Source of the DNA: Acanthosoma haemorrhoidale
Lineage: Eukaryota; Arthropoda; Insecta; Hemiptera; Acanthosomatidae
DNA: 64,000 nt
Assembly: GCA_930367205.1 (NCBI GenBank)
Contig: OV884013.1
Location: 91,885,333-91,949,332, forward strand
Direction of reading: 5' to 3'
The notes under the pieces are model-generated. The model was not told the origin of the DNA, made no database searches, and saw only the letters and a program-made list of their open reading frames with translations. The position numbers and the translations under genes are program-made. Shown here piece after piece: positions 1 to 10,881 of this stretch; within the stretch, counting starts at the first letter, position 1; each line of letters starts with the position of its first letter.

Positions 1-1842
1 ACGAAAGACAGCTAAAATACTAAGAAAACAAGGAAATCCGGAAAAAAAAATTGAAATTGGCTCGAATGACATTAAATAGGCAATTTTTATCGTGGACTTA
101 TGGACATTTTATTTTTTAGAATATCCTAAAAATTATTTTATCTTTATCCTGTTTAATTTGTACTTCACCAGAGGAGAAAAATGTGAAATTTAAATCTTAA
201 GTAGCTTCTGAACTAACTTGAGAAATGTTAAAAGTTAGAACCACAGGTCAGAATTTGTTCAAGTCTAATATGTTTTTTATAATTCTATTTTTTTTAGCAT
301 TTTGTTGATTTTATTAAGATTAGAACCAGGTGATTTGTTAAAACCATACAATTTTTTTTAAGGGTCATTACTATCAGTTAATTAGTAACATGAAAAAAAA
401 ATTTCTATGACATTGAGTATTGTATTAAATTAAAGATCATACCATAAAACTATCATCATTAGTGTATTCAACATTTTCTTCCAAACCCAGTTATATAAAG
501 ATGGATGATATTTTGAATGAAAGTTTTACTAGATATCCTTCCTATTCCTGAAATAAAACCAGCCTCATGAAAAACAATGAAGGGTCAATTATTAATCAAA
601 TAATTGTTAAGAGTATAGTTAAAATTAAATATTTTCCTTTCACAACAAGTAGGATTTTAAATTAAAGATCTCGGCATCATGATTAATAATACGTATAATC
701 TGTTGGAGCTTTTGTTCATAACCACAAAAAGACATTAAGAGAGTTAATTAAATTGTTTTTACAATTGTAGAGAAACCATTAATTGTGTGATGCATCTCAC
801 TTGAAATGAATTTATTTTCAAAAAGTAATAGAGGGTTTCACAATGATCTATCTCACATATAACAGGATACTTGAAGGACCAGAAATTCCCACCAATTGCT
901 AAGGTCAGGATAATTATGCATTCTTCTATTCATATTAGTTTTCAAATTAGTCACCAGGATTTCCTGGATTGCTCTGACTCACTTTTGGTTAGAAAACTTC
1001 TTTAAAAAAATGCTGAATGAACAGAAAATTATTTACAGAAATTTTATCGTACAAAGACAAGAGTAGGCACAAAGAGTATATGGTTCAAATATTTAGACCA
1101 GGGGTACTTCAGTTATTTTGTCATATGTTCAAATTCAACAAACAAAATTTTATACCTTTTTTCAAGCGTACTTGGAATAATAATGAGCCAAATGGTTCAA
1201 TAACTAACAAAACTTCAAACTACTAATTTTGATTGGATAATAAAAAAAATTTTTTATCATGAAAAAAAAAGAAATTGACAGGATGGATGGGTCATGCACC
1301 TGAGAACTCCTGATCTTTGGTTAGGTCCTACAGCCGCTTAGCTAATTCTGTAAGAACATTAACGTTGCAAATTTCAAATCTCTTCAGCTGCGCTCTCACA
1401 AACCTCAGATGAACATACCAGTGCAAAGTCTCACGAAGGAGACATTTTTTTCTTCTAATTTTGAGTTAATTTGCTTTAGGTTATATTATATGTATCAAAT
1501 ATATATTAAACATATACCGACTTTAAATTAATAAACATTAGTTTGTGGGATGTCATCTCTCGGTGTTTTTAATTACTAGCCAAAGAACAAATACATAAAA
1601 AAGTCCGTTGATTGATATTGTTTATTGTGGAGGCAAATAGCTTAGTAAAAAAAAAATTTCTAATTGGTTATTATTTTCCTGAAAAAAATGAGTCCTCTAC
1701 TATAAAAATTGATCCAGCCTAGTTGTTATTGTTTGTATTATTGTAAACCTACTGTTTATTTATTCAAGTAGAAATTGTTAAATAACTGCTAAATAATGAT
1801 TAACTGAATGAGTGAGCTCATTAATAATTTTGTTGCTTTCAG
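1..1842. other. Non-coding DNA upstream of the first visible ACE-like exon
   Basis: No exon could be recognised here. The segment ends in a good acceptor (TTGCTTTCAG) and is therefore probably intron of the ACE-like gene, whose N-terminal exons must lie further upstream. It contains one copy of a dispersed AT-rich repeat (about 550-720, core 649-690) and a short piece near 1569-1598 that resembles the ends of the fold-back repeats at 16270 and 61087. Confidence 0.6.
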
Positions 1843-2001
1843 TTAGAAGCACAGCTTGCCTACACTGAGGCTCAGGCGAGGATAAGAGACAAACTGAGCC
1901 AGATACCACTAGACAGGGTGAGAGACCCGCGTCATGTCCGAGCAATCAGGTATCTGACCATTATAGGTATTGCGGCTCTACCCAGGGATCAACTGGACAG
2001 G
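1843..2001 (+). CDS. ACE-like exon a
   Basis: Codes 53 residues in phase 0, from [18 protein letters not shown] to LPRDQLDR. This corresponds to the helical part of ACE that contains the AALP motif (here IAALPRDQL). The acceptor is TTTCAG and the donor GTGAGT. Reading through the donor meets a stop at once (GTGAGTTAG), which supports the splice. Confidence 0.9.
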
Positions 2002-5000
2002 GTGAGTTAGAAACCTTTAGCTTTATTTTAAACTTATTAAATAAGGTGATAAATGAGTAAATTGTTTTAGTCATTTCATGATATGATTATGAAATGGCTT
2101 TTTAAAAAAAATATCCGAAGAAATATATGTCACCCTTTAAAATGACACATAAAATTTCTTGACACTAATCAGATGTTTGTGTGTAAATAAAAAGTTTATA
2201 AATGTATATTCGCAGGTCCCTAGTTCAAATCACTGTGGGTATGTCGGTAACCCTCACCTAAAATTTAGAAATAGTAAAGAGAACTTTTTGTTAGAACCTG
2301 AGGTGTTCTCTTGTTATTTTTAAATATTTGAATCCTGATTTCAAGCTTAAAAAATAAAATGTTCAATATTTTTATTGTGATTGTCATTGTGTGAGGTACA
2401 CTGATATGACTAGGGACAGTGTAGGTTGCTTAGATCCTCTTTAACTGGTTTTTCATGAAGCAGTTATTTAATATTTATAGTTCTTTCTTAATTATTGTAT
2501 GTTCGTGTAACAGCTGTGATTATAATAACTTGATTATAACTAGGTAAATTACTGTATGTATTTATGGGGAAAGTGGCTAAAAAAATTCTAAAATTAACGT
2601 ATCTGGAGTGTTTGGTAAAAAGAGTATAAGTCATAACCTTGCCTTATTATATACAATATACTGTCCAAAGAAACATATATAATTCCTATTGATAGATGAA
2701 ATATGAATATAGACTTGAATAAACAAGTTTTTTTGTTGGATTCATTTGTTTTGGTAGAAATATTTTTTAAAGATTATAACAAGTAAAGCTTCAAAGATAA
2801 TATTCTCAAAAATATACAATATCATCACCTTAATACTTCAACTACACGACTAAAATTTTATTTTCATTTCAATAGTGTAATTATGACCCTACTCAGGAAA
2901 TAGTTTTCATTAAACTAATTCCTCAATAAGATAGTAGGAAGGCAGTGCATGCTAATCGAGGGATGTCTAAGAAGGAAACTAGACAAAATCTTCAAAGATG
3001 TGCAAGCTTCTGAAAACTATCAAATATATTTTTTCTAAACTAATATTTTGTGGATGAATAATTGTAGTATTAAGGTTGTGATCTTTTAAAATAAAAACTA
3101 ATAAAATAAGCTATACACTATGAAAACTAATGGGTTAAGCAATGTTATTTTAAATTTCAGTATAATCGTCTTATCAATGACATGCTAGCAATATACAACA
3201 GTGCTGCAACGTGTGACTATCATGACCCTTTGAAATGTAACTTGCGACTTGAACCAGGTAAAGTGTAAAATTGTTGAAACATATTATATATTCCTCATTT
3301 TATTGGTGATGTTTATTCTTGAATTTCTATTAATTATTAATTTTAAATATATTTTTGCCAATTTAATCATTAGTTTGGGACTACTCTCTTTTTTGTATGT
3401 TTAAATAATTAATGTTCTCTCTTTCTATCAAAGGGTATTATTATATAAGTTTAATGCTAAAAATTCTGTTTTAAATTGATATTAATGTTATTTAACAGTG
3501 GTTAACAACACACTGGTATAAATAAAACTCAAAAAGTGTAAATTGTATTAATTAAGAAATATTTGTATGCGAGATGCATTTATTATGAAGTTTAATATTT
3601 TAAGGGATTTTAATATTAAATAATATAATTCTGGGATTTTACTGTATATTATTTTTTAATTTTATAGATTTAGCAAATATAATGGCAAAAAGTAGAAACT
3701 GGGATGAATTGCAACATACATGGATTGAATGGCATAGGAAAAGCGGGCAGAAAATAAGGGATCTTTTCGATCAAATCGTAGACCTCAGTAATTATGCAGC
3801 AAGATTAAACAGTGAGTTTCTTAATAAATATAAGTTTTTATTACATATACAAAACAGAGTATTGAATATGTACATATAAAAAATATATGTTCTGATCATA
3901 ATTACTATAAAGTTTTGCCTGAAACGTGTTTACAAATCTATTCAGCATTGTTATTATTACTCTTTAAACAGCATATATCTATTATTGTTTTATATCCTAG
4001 ACTTGTATAGTAAGGTATGTTTTGTACTTATTAATTTGTTACTCTTTAATTAATTTCCTGATCGCAGAGAATCCTTTTCAAGAAACTTTCCTAGTCTATA
4101 GCTCAAACCAAATGAAATTTCATTTCAAGGCTGAGTTTCAATTTTTTAGTCTTTTATCTAAAGTAAATTACAAATCACTTTTAATAAATATGTTTTATTG
4201 AAGAAACTGTTTAATTATTAGGAGATGCTTAGATCCACTTTCATTACATATTGGATTCACCGTTAGTTTCTTGCCCTGCTAAGCATTATTTTTGAGGGTA
4301 GGGCCGTCTCGAGGCTCTCTCAGCCTCATGAAACTGAACCAATCGTGAATTGAGTCTAAAAAAACTCCCTAGTGGTAACGGCCTAGTGTTGGCCCTGTTA
4401 GTTCCTTAGGCCTTACAAGATGCCCCATAGATTAATTTTTTGACCTAATTTTTACTGGAATAATAGCAATGTCAATTTAATTATCATACATAAATAGAAA
4501 TGTTCAGAAGTGTTCTATGTTAATTATTAACCATTTTAACGACCTTCTTATTCCATATGTATTATAAACAAATTATTAACCATTTTAACGACCTTCTTAT
4601 TCCATATGTATTATAAACAAATTTATTCACTAAATCATGCTACAATGTAGCTCAGGAGATGTGTTTAGTTGGTATGTATCTATGTGGTATAATGAAATGG
4701 GCTTATTTATTGTAGATTTCACAGATTACACTGATTATCTGTTATTTCCTTACGAATCATCTTCTTTCATCGATGATATTCATGAAACTTGGGAGCAAAT
4801 CCGACCTCTGTACTTGGAGCTACACGCTTATGTCAGAAGGAAACTAAGAGATCTTTACGGTCCAGAAAAGCTTGGACGTGCTGCCCCCTTACCTGCTCAC
4901 ATACTGGGTATGATGAAAGTACTTATAATGTTAATTTATGTGTGAGAATCTGTTTAAATCGAACAAAAAATAATATACTATATATAATATAATATTACTA

Positions 5001-8000
5001 TATTTTTATTTCAATGCAATTTAGTTGTCATAAAATTTATATAATGAACATTTTAGGAAATATGTGGGGTCAGTCTTGGATTAACATATTGGATATAACT
5101 ATACCGTACCCTGGAAAATTCTTTCCTGATGTCACACCACAAATGATTCAACAGGTAAATATGTCACAATTTTAAATACTATTTGCTTCATTGTTTTGTA
5201 TCAATGGTGTTTTTAAAATATAAACTGTTTGGTATGAATATTAAAATTTCAAAATTGAATGAGGCATGAAATCTAGCAACTTGACTGGTTATAATTTAAA
5301 AATATTTTTCAGGGCTATACACCAGCTACAATGTTCCGTCTTGCAGAAGATTTTTTCCTATCTCTCAACCTTTCCGGAATGCCACCTGATGTACGTGACA
5401 ATTCTCTGCTAGTTGAGCCTCCTGATAGGCTTGTCATTTGTCAACCATCTGCCTGGGATTTCTGTAACAAGCGAGATTACAGGTTTGAAATGTCAATTGG
5501 TTATATTTAAAACTATTTACCACTTTTCTTCAACCTAACTTCATCACAGAAATTATGAACTAGAGGAACTAGATAGAAGTTCCAAAAAAAAAAAAAAATG
5601 ACACTATTAATTTTAGAAAGAGTAAGTGGAAGAAATAACTGAGGTAGGAGCCAAATTTTGCCAGTTGAAGGAGAAATGGCCATTTTTAAAAAGCCAACAA
5701 TAATAAAATATACATAGTTTTATTTTGGATTGCTATACGTTGCCTTACAATTAGAAATTTTTTAAAAATCAACAATTGGGAGTGAAAATGTGTGGGGTTA
5801 TCAATGATGTATAGAATGTATAGAAGCCATAGTACTCAACTTCAGAAGTTAGCTAGATTGCTCATGTTGATCCATTTCAGCTTCTTGATGAAGTCCTCGA
5901 TCAAGGGGACTTTTAACTCTTGACAAACCTTAGAGTTTCTTATGAACTAAGGCACTAATAACATAAAACATATAAAATACAATATAATATACAAAATAAC
6001 ATAAAAAATACTCCAACTCCCCGAAAAAAAATGATCTAATATAGTTTTATTTTAATTAAATCATCATTCATTATAAAACTTCATTTCTTACTCCATATTT
6101 TATATATATTTTTCAGGATAAAGATGTGTGGACGCGTAACCCAAAGCGATCTGATTACTTTACATCATGAAATGACGCACATAGAATATTTTCTGGAATA
6201 TCGAAACTTACACAAGTCATTTAGAGATGGAGCTAATCCTGGTAAGTAATTACAGTCTACAACTTTTTTTACACTAATATTGCCTTATTACATAAATTAT
6301 ACTTTTAAAGAAATGGAAATTTATATTAGATTTTCATTATTAATAGAAATATACCCCTCATCATGGCCCAAAGGGAAGGGATTGATTTATTATGTGAAAT
6401 GTTTTTTTAAAACTAATCGTCACCCTAAATGACTATTTTTCATTGGTGCTATACAAGAGTCCCATGTGTAATCCATTCCCAATTATGGCTTTAGCCAAGT
6501 GATCAACATTTCCAAGGGCTAACTAAAGGTGGCCACCCTTCTGTAAGACCTAAGGCACTTAAAGATTATATTATGAAACAATGAAGCAGCCTCCCAGGAC
6601 TCCCACCTTATTGCTATTCTAGCCAAGATTTGAAAATAAGCAATGATTTAAAGTAGATATAACGTGTGACTGCATTTTTATCATATAGCATGTAGTTGTA
6701 TTTTTATCACAAGTATGGTTATCATGAAAAATTTGTTTTGTTTGTTTATCTAATTTGGTTTAACACCCATTTTTACTGGGTTTTCTATATATTGGAACCC
6801 TTTTTCGGCTTAAGTGAAAGTGCTAATTTTTTTCATTGACTACAAATTTTAGAAGATGTTTGAGAATCAAATTCTCCCTGCAACCTTTAATCCGTTTGTA
6901 AAAATATGAGGTGTTATACATTAAATAAGGTACTAATTGTTCTAAAACAAATTTAATTTTATTAAATATTATAACAGCTAATTACATGGCATGCACTGAT
7001 TGATTACCTGTCTGTTCTTATGTTTAAAAAACAGCTTTCATGGTATATATGACATAATGTTATCATTAGGTAACATACAAAATTATAAAGCTTATAAATT
7101 GTATTATATAAATTAGGATTTTTTTCAGAAAGATTCAAAAATATTGATGTACAATAATTTTCCAAGAGTATGGCATAGTAAGATTAAAAAATAGGAAAAC
7201 TTATAAAATTTAGTTACATCTTTTTGTCTCAAGACCATTATATAGTCCTTATACTGTAGGCGCATGACCAAATATTATCTTGTCACTGCTCAAGGGGAAT
7301 ATTATCATATCTTCTTATTTGTATTACTTTATAAATAAAAATAGTGGTGTATGGATGCGAGACACATGAATCTACCCAATATGACTAATGAAAACTTCAG
7401 ACCTTTTTAAATAGTTTCCTGAAGAACATAGAGTTCTGAGGATATAGTTAACAATAAGGGTTAGCAAAAATGAACTCTGGACCAAAACAAAAGCATTTAG
7501 ACATAATGGCGACAGATGGTCATATTCTGAGGAAACCTCCAATGGTAAAAAAAAAAAGAGAGGATCTCTGGAGATTGTCCAATGAGAAGTGCTGTACAGA
7601 GGTGAAGAAAATGGCATGGGATAAGGATCCTTGGGAGAACTCCTGGAGGGTCATAAATTCTAACTAGATAATTGAAAGAACTTATAATAATACATAAAAA
7701 AACAAACATTGTTCCATGATAATTAAACAAATATATTATTACGTTATTATTATCTTTTATATAATTTATTTATTTTTTAACTTTAATCTTTTAATCTTTT
7801 ATCTTAGGTTCTGTTAATATAAAAAGGAAACTTCTGGCAAAAGGAAAAATTGTTTATTAACAAATTGATTTATGAATTTAATATACAAATAAGTACGTAC
7901 GTGATAAAATAACACTGTTAAAGCTAAAGTTAAAATTGTACCTTATTACTAACGCGACTGGCCAGTTTTTCTTTGTTTTCTGGGCGGTGCGTGATCTTCT

Positions 8001-10881
8001 TTGTCTTCATCGTCTTCTTTGTCTCGAGCGTGGGTTGCTGAGCGTGGTCCTGGAGCGTCTCCTCTGGTTCTCCTGCCGGGTGAAAGTTGAATGCCTGAGC
8101 TAGCCCGGCTTCTCTCTCTCTCTCTCTCTCTCTTGAACCTTTCCGCTGCCTTCTTGATCTTTTAACTGGTTGTCCAATGCCAATTGTTTCGGATATGATT
8201 AACTTTTATTGTTTTGAAGTTAACAAATCCGATATTAATATATTTATATTTAATTATTTATATGATCAATATTAATAGTCGATATAACGGCAATAAAAAC
8301 GTTCATCCTTTCATAGGCATGAACCACGGATCGTTTTTACGTTCTTCAACGCTAGCTAATTTCGAGTTTATCTCAAAAACACCATCAAAAATCACCACAT
8401 CAAAATATCACAACAATATAGATCAAATTTTTATGAATTGAAAAAAAACTAATATTTTCTAATATGTGATTCCACCAATAGACAATGTTTGTGCATGTCT
8501 TTATTCATACCTTCATTTTGTATTTTTTAGGTTTTCATGAGGGCCTAAGTGAAGCGATAGCCTTGTTCATCGGCTCTCCGAAACATTTACAAACTGTAGG
8601 ATTGTTGTTCGGTTCAGAGGATGATATTCCACATAACATCAATTTCCTGTATTCTATGGCACTTCAGAAATTGCCATTTCTAGCATTCAGTTATGCACTT
8701 GAATCCTGGAGGTGGGAGGTCTTTCGGCAAGAAATCAATAAGGAAAATTACAATTGTCGATGGTGGGATTACAGGTAACGTTAGAATTATGGAATAGAAT
8801 ATTAATTAAATATTTTAGCAAATATATTACTTAATGTATTTTTAAGAAATGTGATTCTTTCTTGATCTATGGTAAAGAGAAATGTTTGCTGAACGTTTTT
8901 TTTTTCAAGTCCTTAGAATCAAAGTAAATGCTCCCTTCTATGTCATCAATGATGACCTTTAATATATCCACTATCCTAGAACTAACACATTTTCTCTAAT
9001 TTTATAAAATTCTTTGGAAAAATTACCCGATGACCCTAATTCCAATTGGAAGATGGCTATCTATCACCACCTATTGGACGACAATGACCTCAAGATTTCC
9101 TATAAACAACTCATTATGGCAGTTCTGGCGCTGCTCAGTTTCCTCCCCTCATTTTCAGATCATCTGCAGTTCTCACTCTCTCTTTTAGTCTCCTCTTTTA
9201 AACATAAATAGATTTTCAATTATAATTTGATTGGACTGAGCTTTAACAATCACACCTACATGTACTAATATGAAAACTAGCTAAATATGCAACTGATAAA
9301 TTACTTTATTTTGTTCATTATTTATCTCATAAAATATCATTTTGTGTAAAATACTTATCTATTGAAGATATCTTGATAAATTGATGTAAAATATCTGAGT
9401 CCAAGTTATGCCTGCAATTGTTTTAAACATTTTTGTTTCAATAACAATAATTAATATAGAACTAAAGCTTTTTTTTTAAACATAAAAGTTTTTGTGAAAC
9501 TGTTAAAACAAAACTGTGTAAATCTGAGCAATATTTTGTAACCCCTGTAACATTTCTCATAGTAGCTCAAGTAATTTGACAAAGTTATCTCCTTTTGATT
9601 ATTGCTTAAGTTTTGATTGCCCACTTTTTTTATTTCTATTTGCTTCAACAGTTCAGAACTGCTTCTATTAATGGAATGGGAGGCCTGATATATTTTTAGC
9701 CAATAACATTTGAATGAATGTTGAGTATAGAAGGGTGAGAACTCAAGGCCATATTTATGCCACAGTAGATAAATATTAGCTTAGGGCCTCACAAATTTAG
9801 CTCATATTGAATTATACTTACATTTTTATTTTTAAAATCATAAAAATATTTCTGTAACTCTCAGCGTAACAAAAAGGAAAGTTCTAATAGAAGAAATAAC
9901 TTACATTTATCTATTGTCCTATATCAACATTACCACAAATTTTATTCTTTATTATTACTCATTTATTCAGTCATTATTTAATAATAAGAACAATACAACC
10001 AATATAACAGTATTATCATTTGTCGCTTGTTTGTGAAATTGTTTATAAAAGTCACACACACCATCTTCTAAATTTGCATTAATTAATTCTAATTAAATGT
10101 AATTAGGGAAATTTGTTGTAAACTACATATAAAGTCTCAGGGGTCATGAGGGTTAAACTAAAATAGTAGTGGTCATTAAATAATTAATTAAAATTCATAT
10201 TTTAATTCTTGATTGGTGATTTCTATTTTGGGTACCTTAGCTTTTTTTTCACACTATGTATTCATCTGGCGAAGCCCTTCCGGAATTTCCAAACTTTTTC
10301 TTCTTAACCTTTGTTCTCTCCCAAACTCACAACTGCGCATGTCTTCCTCCTTAAAGAAAACTGTCCTCAACAATCACATTTAGTGGAGAGCCACTAACCT
10401 CTTATCAACTCTACTCCCAACAAACAACTATCTTGTTTCCTTCCATCAACAATAGACTATCAGTATTGCCTCTTAAACCATGAATATTTTCAAAGCCGGT
10501 ATGATCTCTTTGTACTAGATTCATTTCTAAGAACAATACAACCAATATAACAGTCTTATCATTCGCTTGTTCGTGAAATTGTTTATAAAAGTCACACAAT
10601 CACCATCTTCTAAATTTGCATTATTTCTAATTAAATGTAATTAGGGACATTTTGTTAAAATACCTGGTGTAATAGAGGGTCTATCTGTGGTTTAAACCAT
10701 GAAATATGTTTAAAAATGAATTCATAATTAATCCAAAATTATATTTACATGCTTTTTACCTTAATTTATTAATATTTTTTAGGGAAAAAATTGGAGGTGT
10801 GAAGCCACCAGTTTTGAGATCGGAAAAGAATTTTGATCCTGGCTCGAAATACCATGTACCAGCAAATATTCCATACATCAA
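1843..10881 (+). CDS. Angiotensin-converting-enzyme-like peptidase M2 (partial, nine exons)
   Basis: Nine exons, all with GT-AG borders and consistent phase, encode about 442 residues that follow the peptidase M2 (ACE) fold in order. Landmarks are [64 protein letters not shown] and [18 protein letters not shown] proteins are secreted or membrane-anchored zinc dipeptidyl carboxypeptidases that trim peptides. Both zinc histidines, the catalytic glutamate and the third ligand (Glu in FHEG) are kept. Three differences from typical active ACEs stand out: HEMGH is HEMTH, the usual CHASAWDF is CQPSAWDF (the substrate-contact His is Gln), and the Asp after the third ligand is Glu. Both disulphide cysteine pairs are kept. 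The N-terminal exons and the last roughly 100 residues (YFVSF-like block onward) were not found. It is probably an ACE-related (Ance-like) paralogue with altered or weak activity. I do not assign it to a named member. Confidence 0.93.
2002..3160 (+). other. Intron
   Basis: AT-rich intron ending in TAAATTTCAG. No gene, RNA or clear repeat was recognised apart from low-complexity A/T stretches. Confidence 0.8.
3161..3257 (+). CDS. ACE-like exon b
   Basis: Codes [18 protein letters not shown] through NLRLEP, followed by a split codon. The two cysteines, seven residues apart, match the first conserved ACE disulphide, and LEP(D) is the family block after it. The donor is GTAAAG. Confidence 0.9.
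3258..3667 (+). other. Intron
   Basis: AT-rich intron of 410 nt with no recognisable feature. It ends in TTTTATAG. Confidence 0.8.
3668..3811 (+). CDS. ACE-like exon c
   Basis: Starts by completing the Asp of LEPD. Codes [18 protein letters not shown] and later [16 protein letters not shown], with a split codon at the end. SRNWDEL is a strong ACE family signature. The acceptor is TTTTATAG and the donor GTGAGT. Confidence 0.92.
3812..4715 (+). other. Intron containing a perfect 49-bp tandem duplication
   Basis: Intron of 904 nt. Besides AT-rich filler it holds two identical, adjacent 49-bp units (4522-4570 and 4571-4619), about 100 nt before the acceptor. Confidence 0.8.
4522..4619. repeat. 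Two exact tandem copies of a 49-bp unit
   Basis: Both copies contain the segments ACCATTTTAACGACCTTC and CCATATGTATTATAAACAA without any difference, so the duplication is recent. It lies in an intron and does not touch coding sequence. Confidence 0.95.
4716..4907 (+). CDS. ACE-like exon d
   Basis: Codes 63 full codons from [17 protein letters not shown] to APLPAHILG. It contains [19 protein letters not shown], the ACE block of the form W..I.PLY..LHAYVR, and the PLPAH.L block. The donor is GTATGA. Confidence 0.93.
5057..5154 (+). CDS. ACE-like exon e
   Basis: Codes [20 protein letters not shown] and then [19 protein letters not shown] is one of the most conserved ACE blocks. The flanking introns are short: 149 nt before and 158 nt after. 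Confidence 0.93.
5313..5482 (+). CDS. ACE-like exon f (substrate-contact region)
   Basis: Codes [20 protein letters not shown], then [18 protein letters not shown] and [16 protein letters not shown]. In active ACEs the block reads VCHASAWDF and its His touches the substrate. Here His is Gln and the next residue is Pro. An extra Cys follows (DFCN instead of DFYN). The donor GTTTGA is weak but the phase into the next exon is right. Confidence 0.92.
5483..6116 (+). other. Intron
   Basis: 634 nt. It contains a run of 15 A at 5584-5598 and otherwise AT-rich filler. The acceptor is TTTTTCAG. Confidence 0.8.
6117..6241 (+). CDS. ACE-like exon g (zinc-binding motif)
   Basis: Codes [20 protein letters not shown], then [18 protein letters not shown] and ANP. 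The HExxH zinc motif is HEMTH: both His ligands and the catalytic Glu are present, but the glycine usual in this family is Thr. MC supplies the second cysteine of the central disulphide. The donor is GTAAGT. Confidence 0.95.
7949..8161 (-). pseudogene. Coding-like antisense segment, unrecognised, with GA microsatellite
   Basis: The minus strand is open for 70 codons to a TAG stop at 7949-7951. The sequence is basic and charged: [15 protein letters not shown] first, then [39 protein letters not shown] and a TGQSR terminus. A neighbouring frame is also coding-like before the repeat ([18 protein letters not shown]), which suggests a frameshift within the (TC)n tract. An AATAAA lies about 90 nt downstream on the minus strand. 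It could be the last exon of a nested gene, a retrocopy or a transposon fragment. I do not recognise it. There is no convincing polypyrimidine tract before it. Confidence 0.35.
8111..8133. repeat. (TC)n / (GA)n microsatellite
   Basis: A 23-nt uninterrupted alternating TC tract lies inside the GC-rich block of intron 7. Any change in its length would shift the antisense reading frame. Confidence 0.95.
8531..8774 (+). CDS. ACE-like exon h (third zinc ligand)
   Basis: Codes [20 protein letters not shown], where the Glu of FHE is the third zinc ligand, and then [20 protein letters not shown] and [19 protein letters not shown] and SWRWEVF are family blocks. The Asp four residues after the ligand Glu in most active ACEs is Glu here. 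The acceptor is TTTTTTAG and the donor GTAACG. Confidence 0.95.
8775..10782 (+). other. Intron 8 with a diverged 130-bp direct repeat
   Basis: 2008 nt. It contains two copies of a 130-bp segment about 410 bp apart (separate entry). Nothing else could be recognised. Confidence 0.8.
9985..10655. repeat. Direct repeat pair within intron 8
   Basis: Copy one at about 9985-10115 and copy two at about 10528-10655 share long stretches, for example AAGAACAATACAACCAATAT and CACCATCTTCTAAATTTGCA, with small indels. The 412 bp between them differ in texture from the repeat. This could be a local duplication or the ends of an inserted element. Confidence 0.9.
10783..10881 (+). CDS. ACE-like exon i (last one found)
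   Basis: Codes [20 protein letters not shown] and [12 protein letters not shown], ending in a split codon AA(n) before a perfect GTAAGT donor. The family Lys and His of KYH and the Tyr of PYI, which contact substrate in active ACEs, are kept. The codon after PYI starts with AA, so it is Lys or Asn instead of the usual chloride-binding Arg. The next exon should start with a YFVSF-like block. Confidence 0.93.

Larger units (their letters stand above)
6242..8530 (+). other. Large intron 7 with an antisense GC-rich block
   Basis: 2289 nt. Most is AT-rich, but 7949-8165 is clearly more GC-rich and coding-like on the minus strand (separate entry). A short open segment near 7470-7670 has no recognisable similarity and looks like chance. 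Confidence 0.75.

Noticed and set aside
7372..7730. Overlapping open frames on both strands in ACE intron 7
   Set aside because: Short, mutually overlapping, AT-biased and unlike any family. Consistent with chance.
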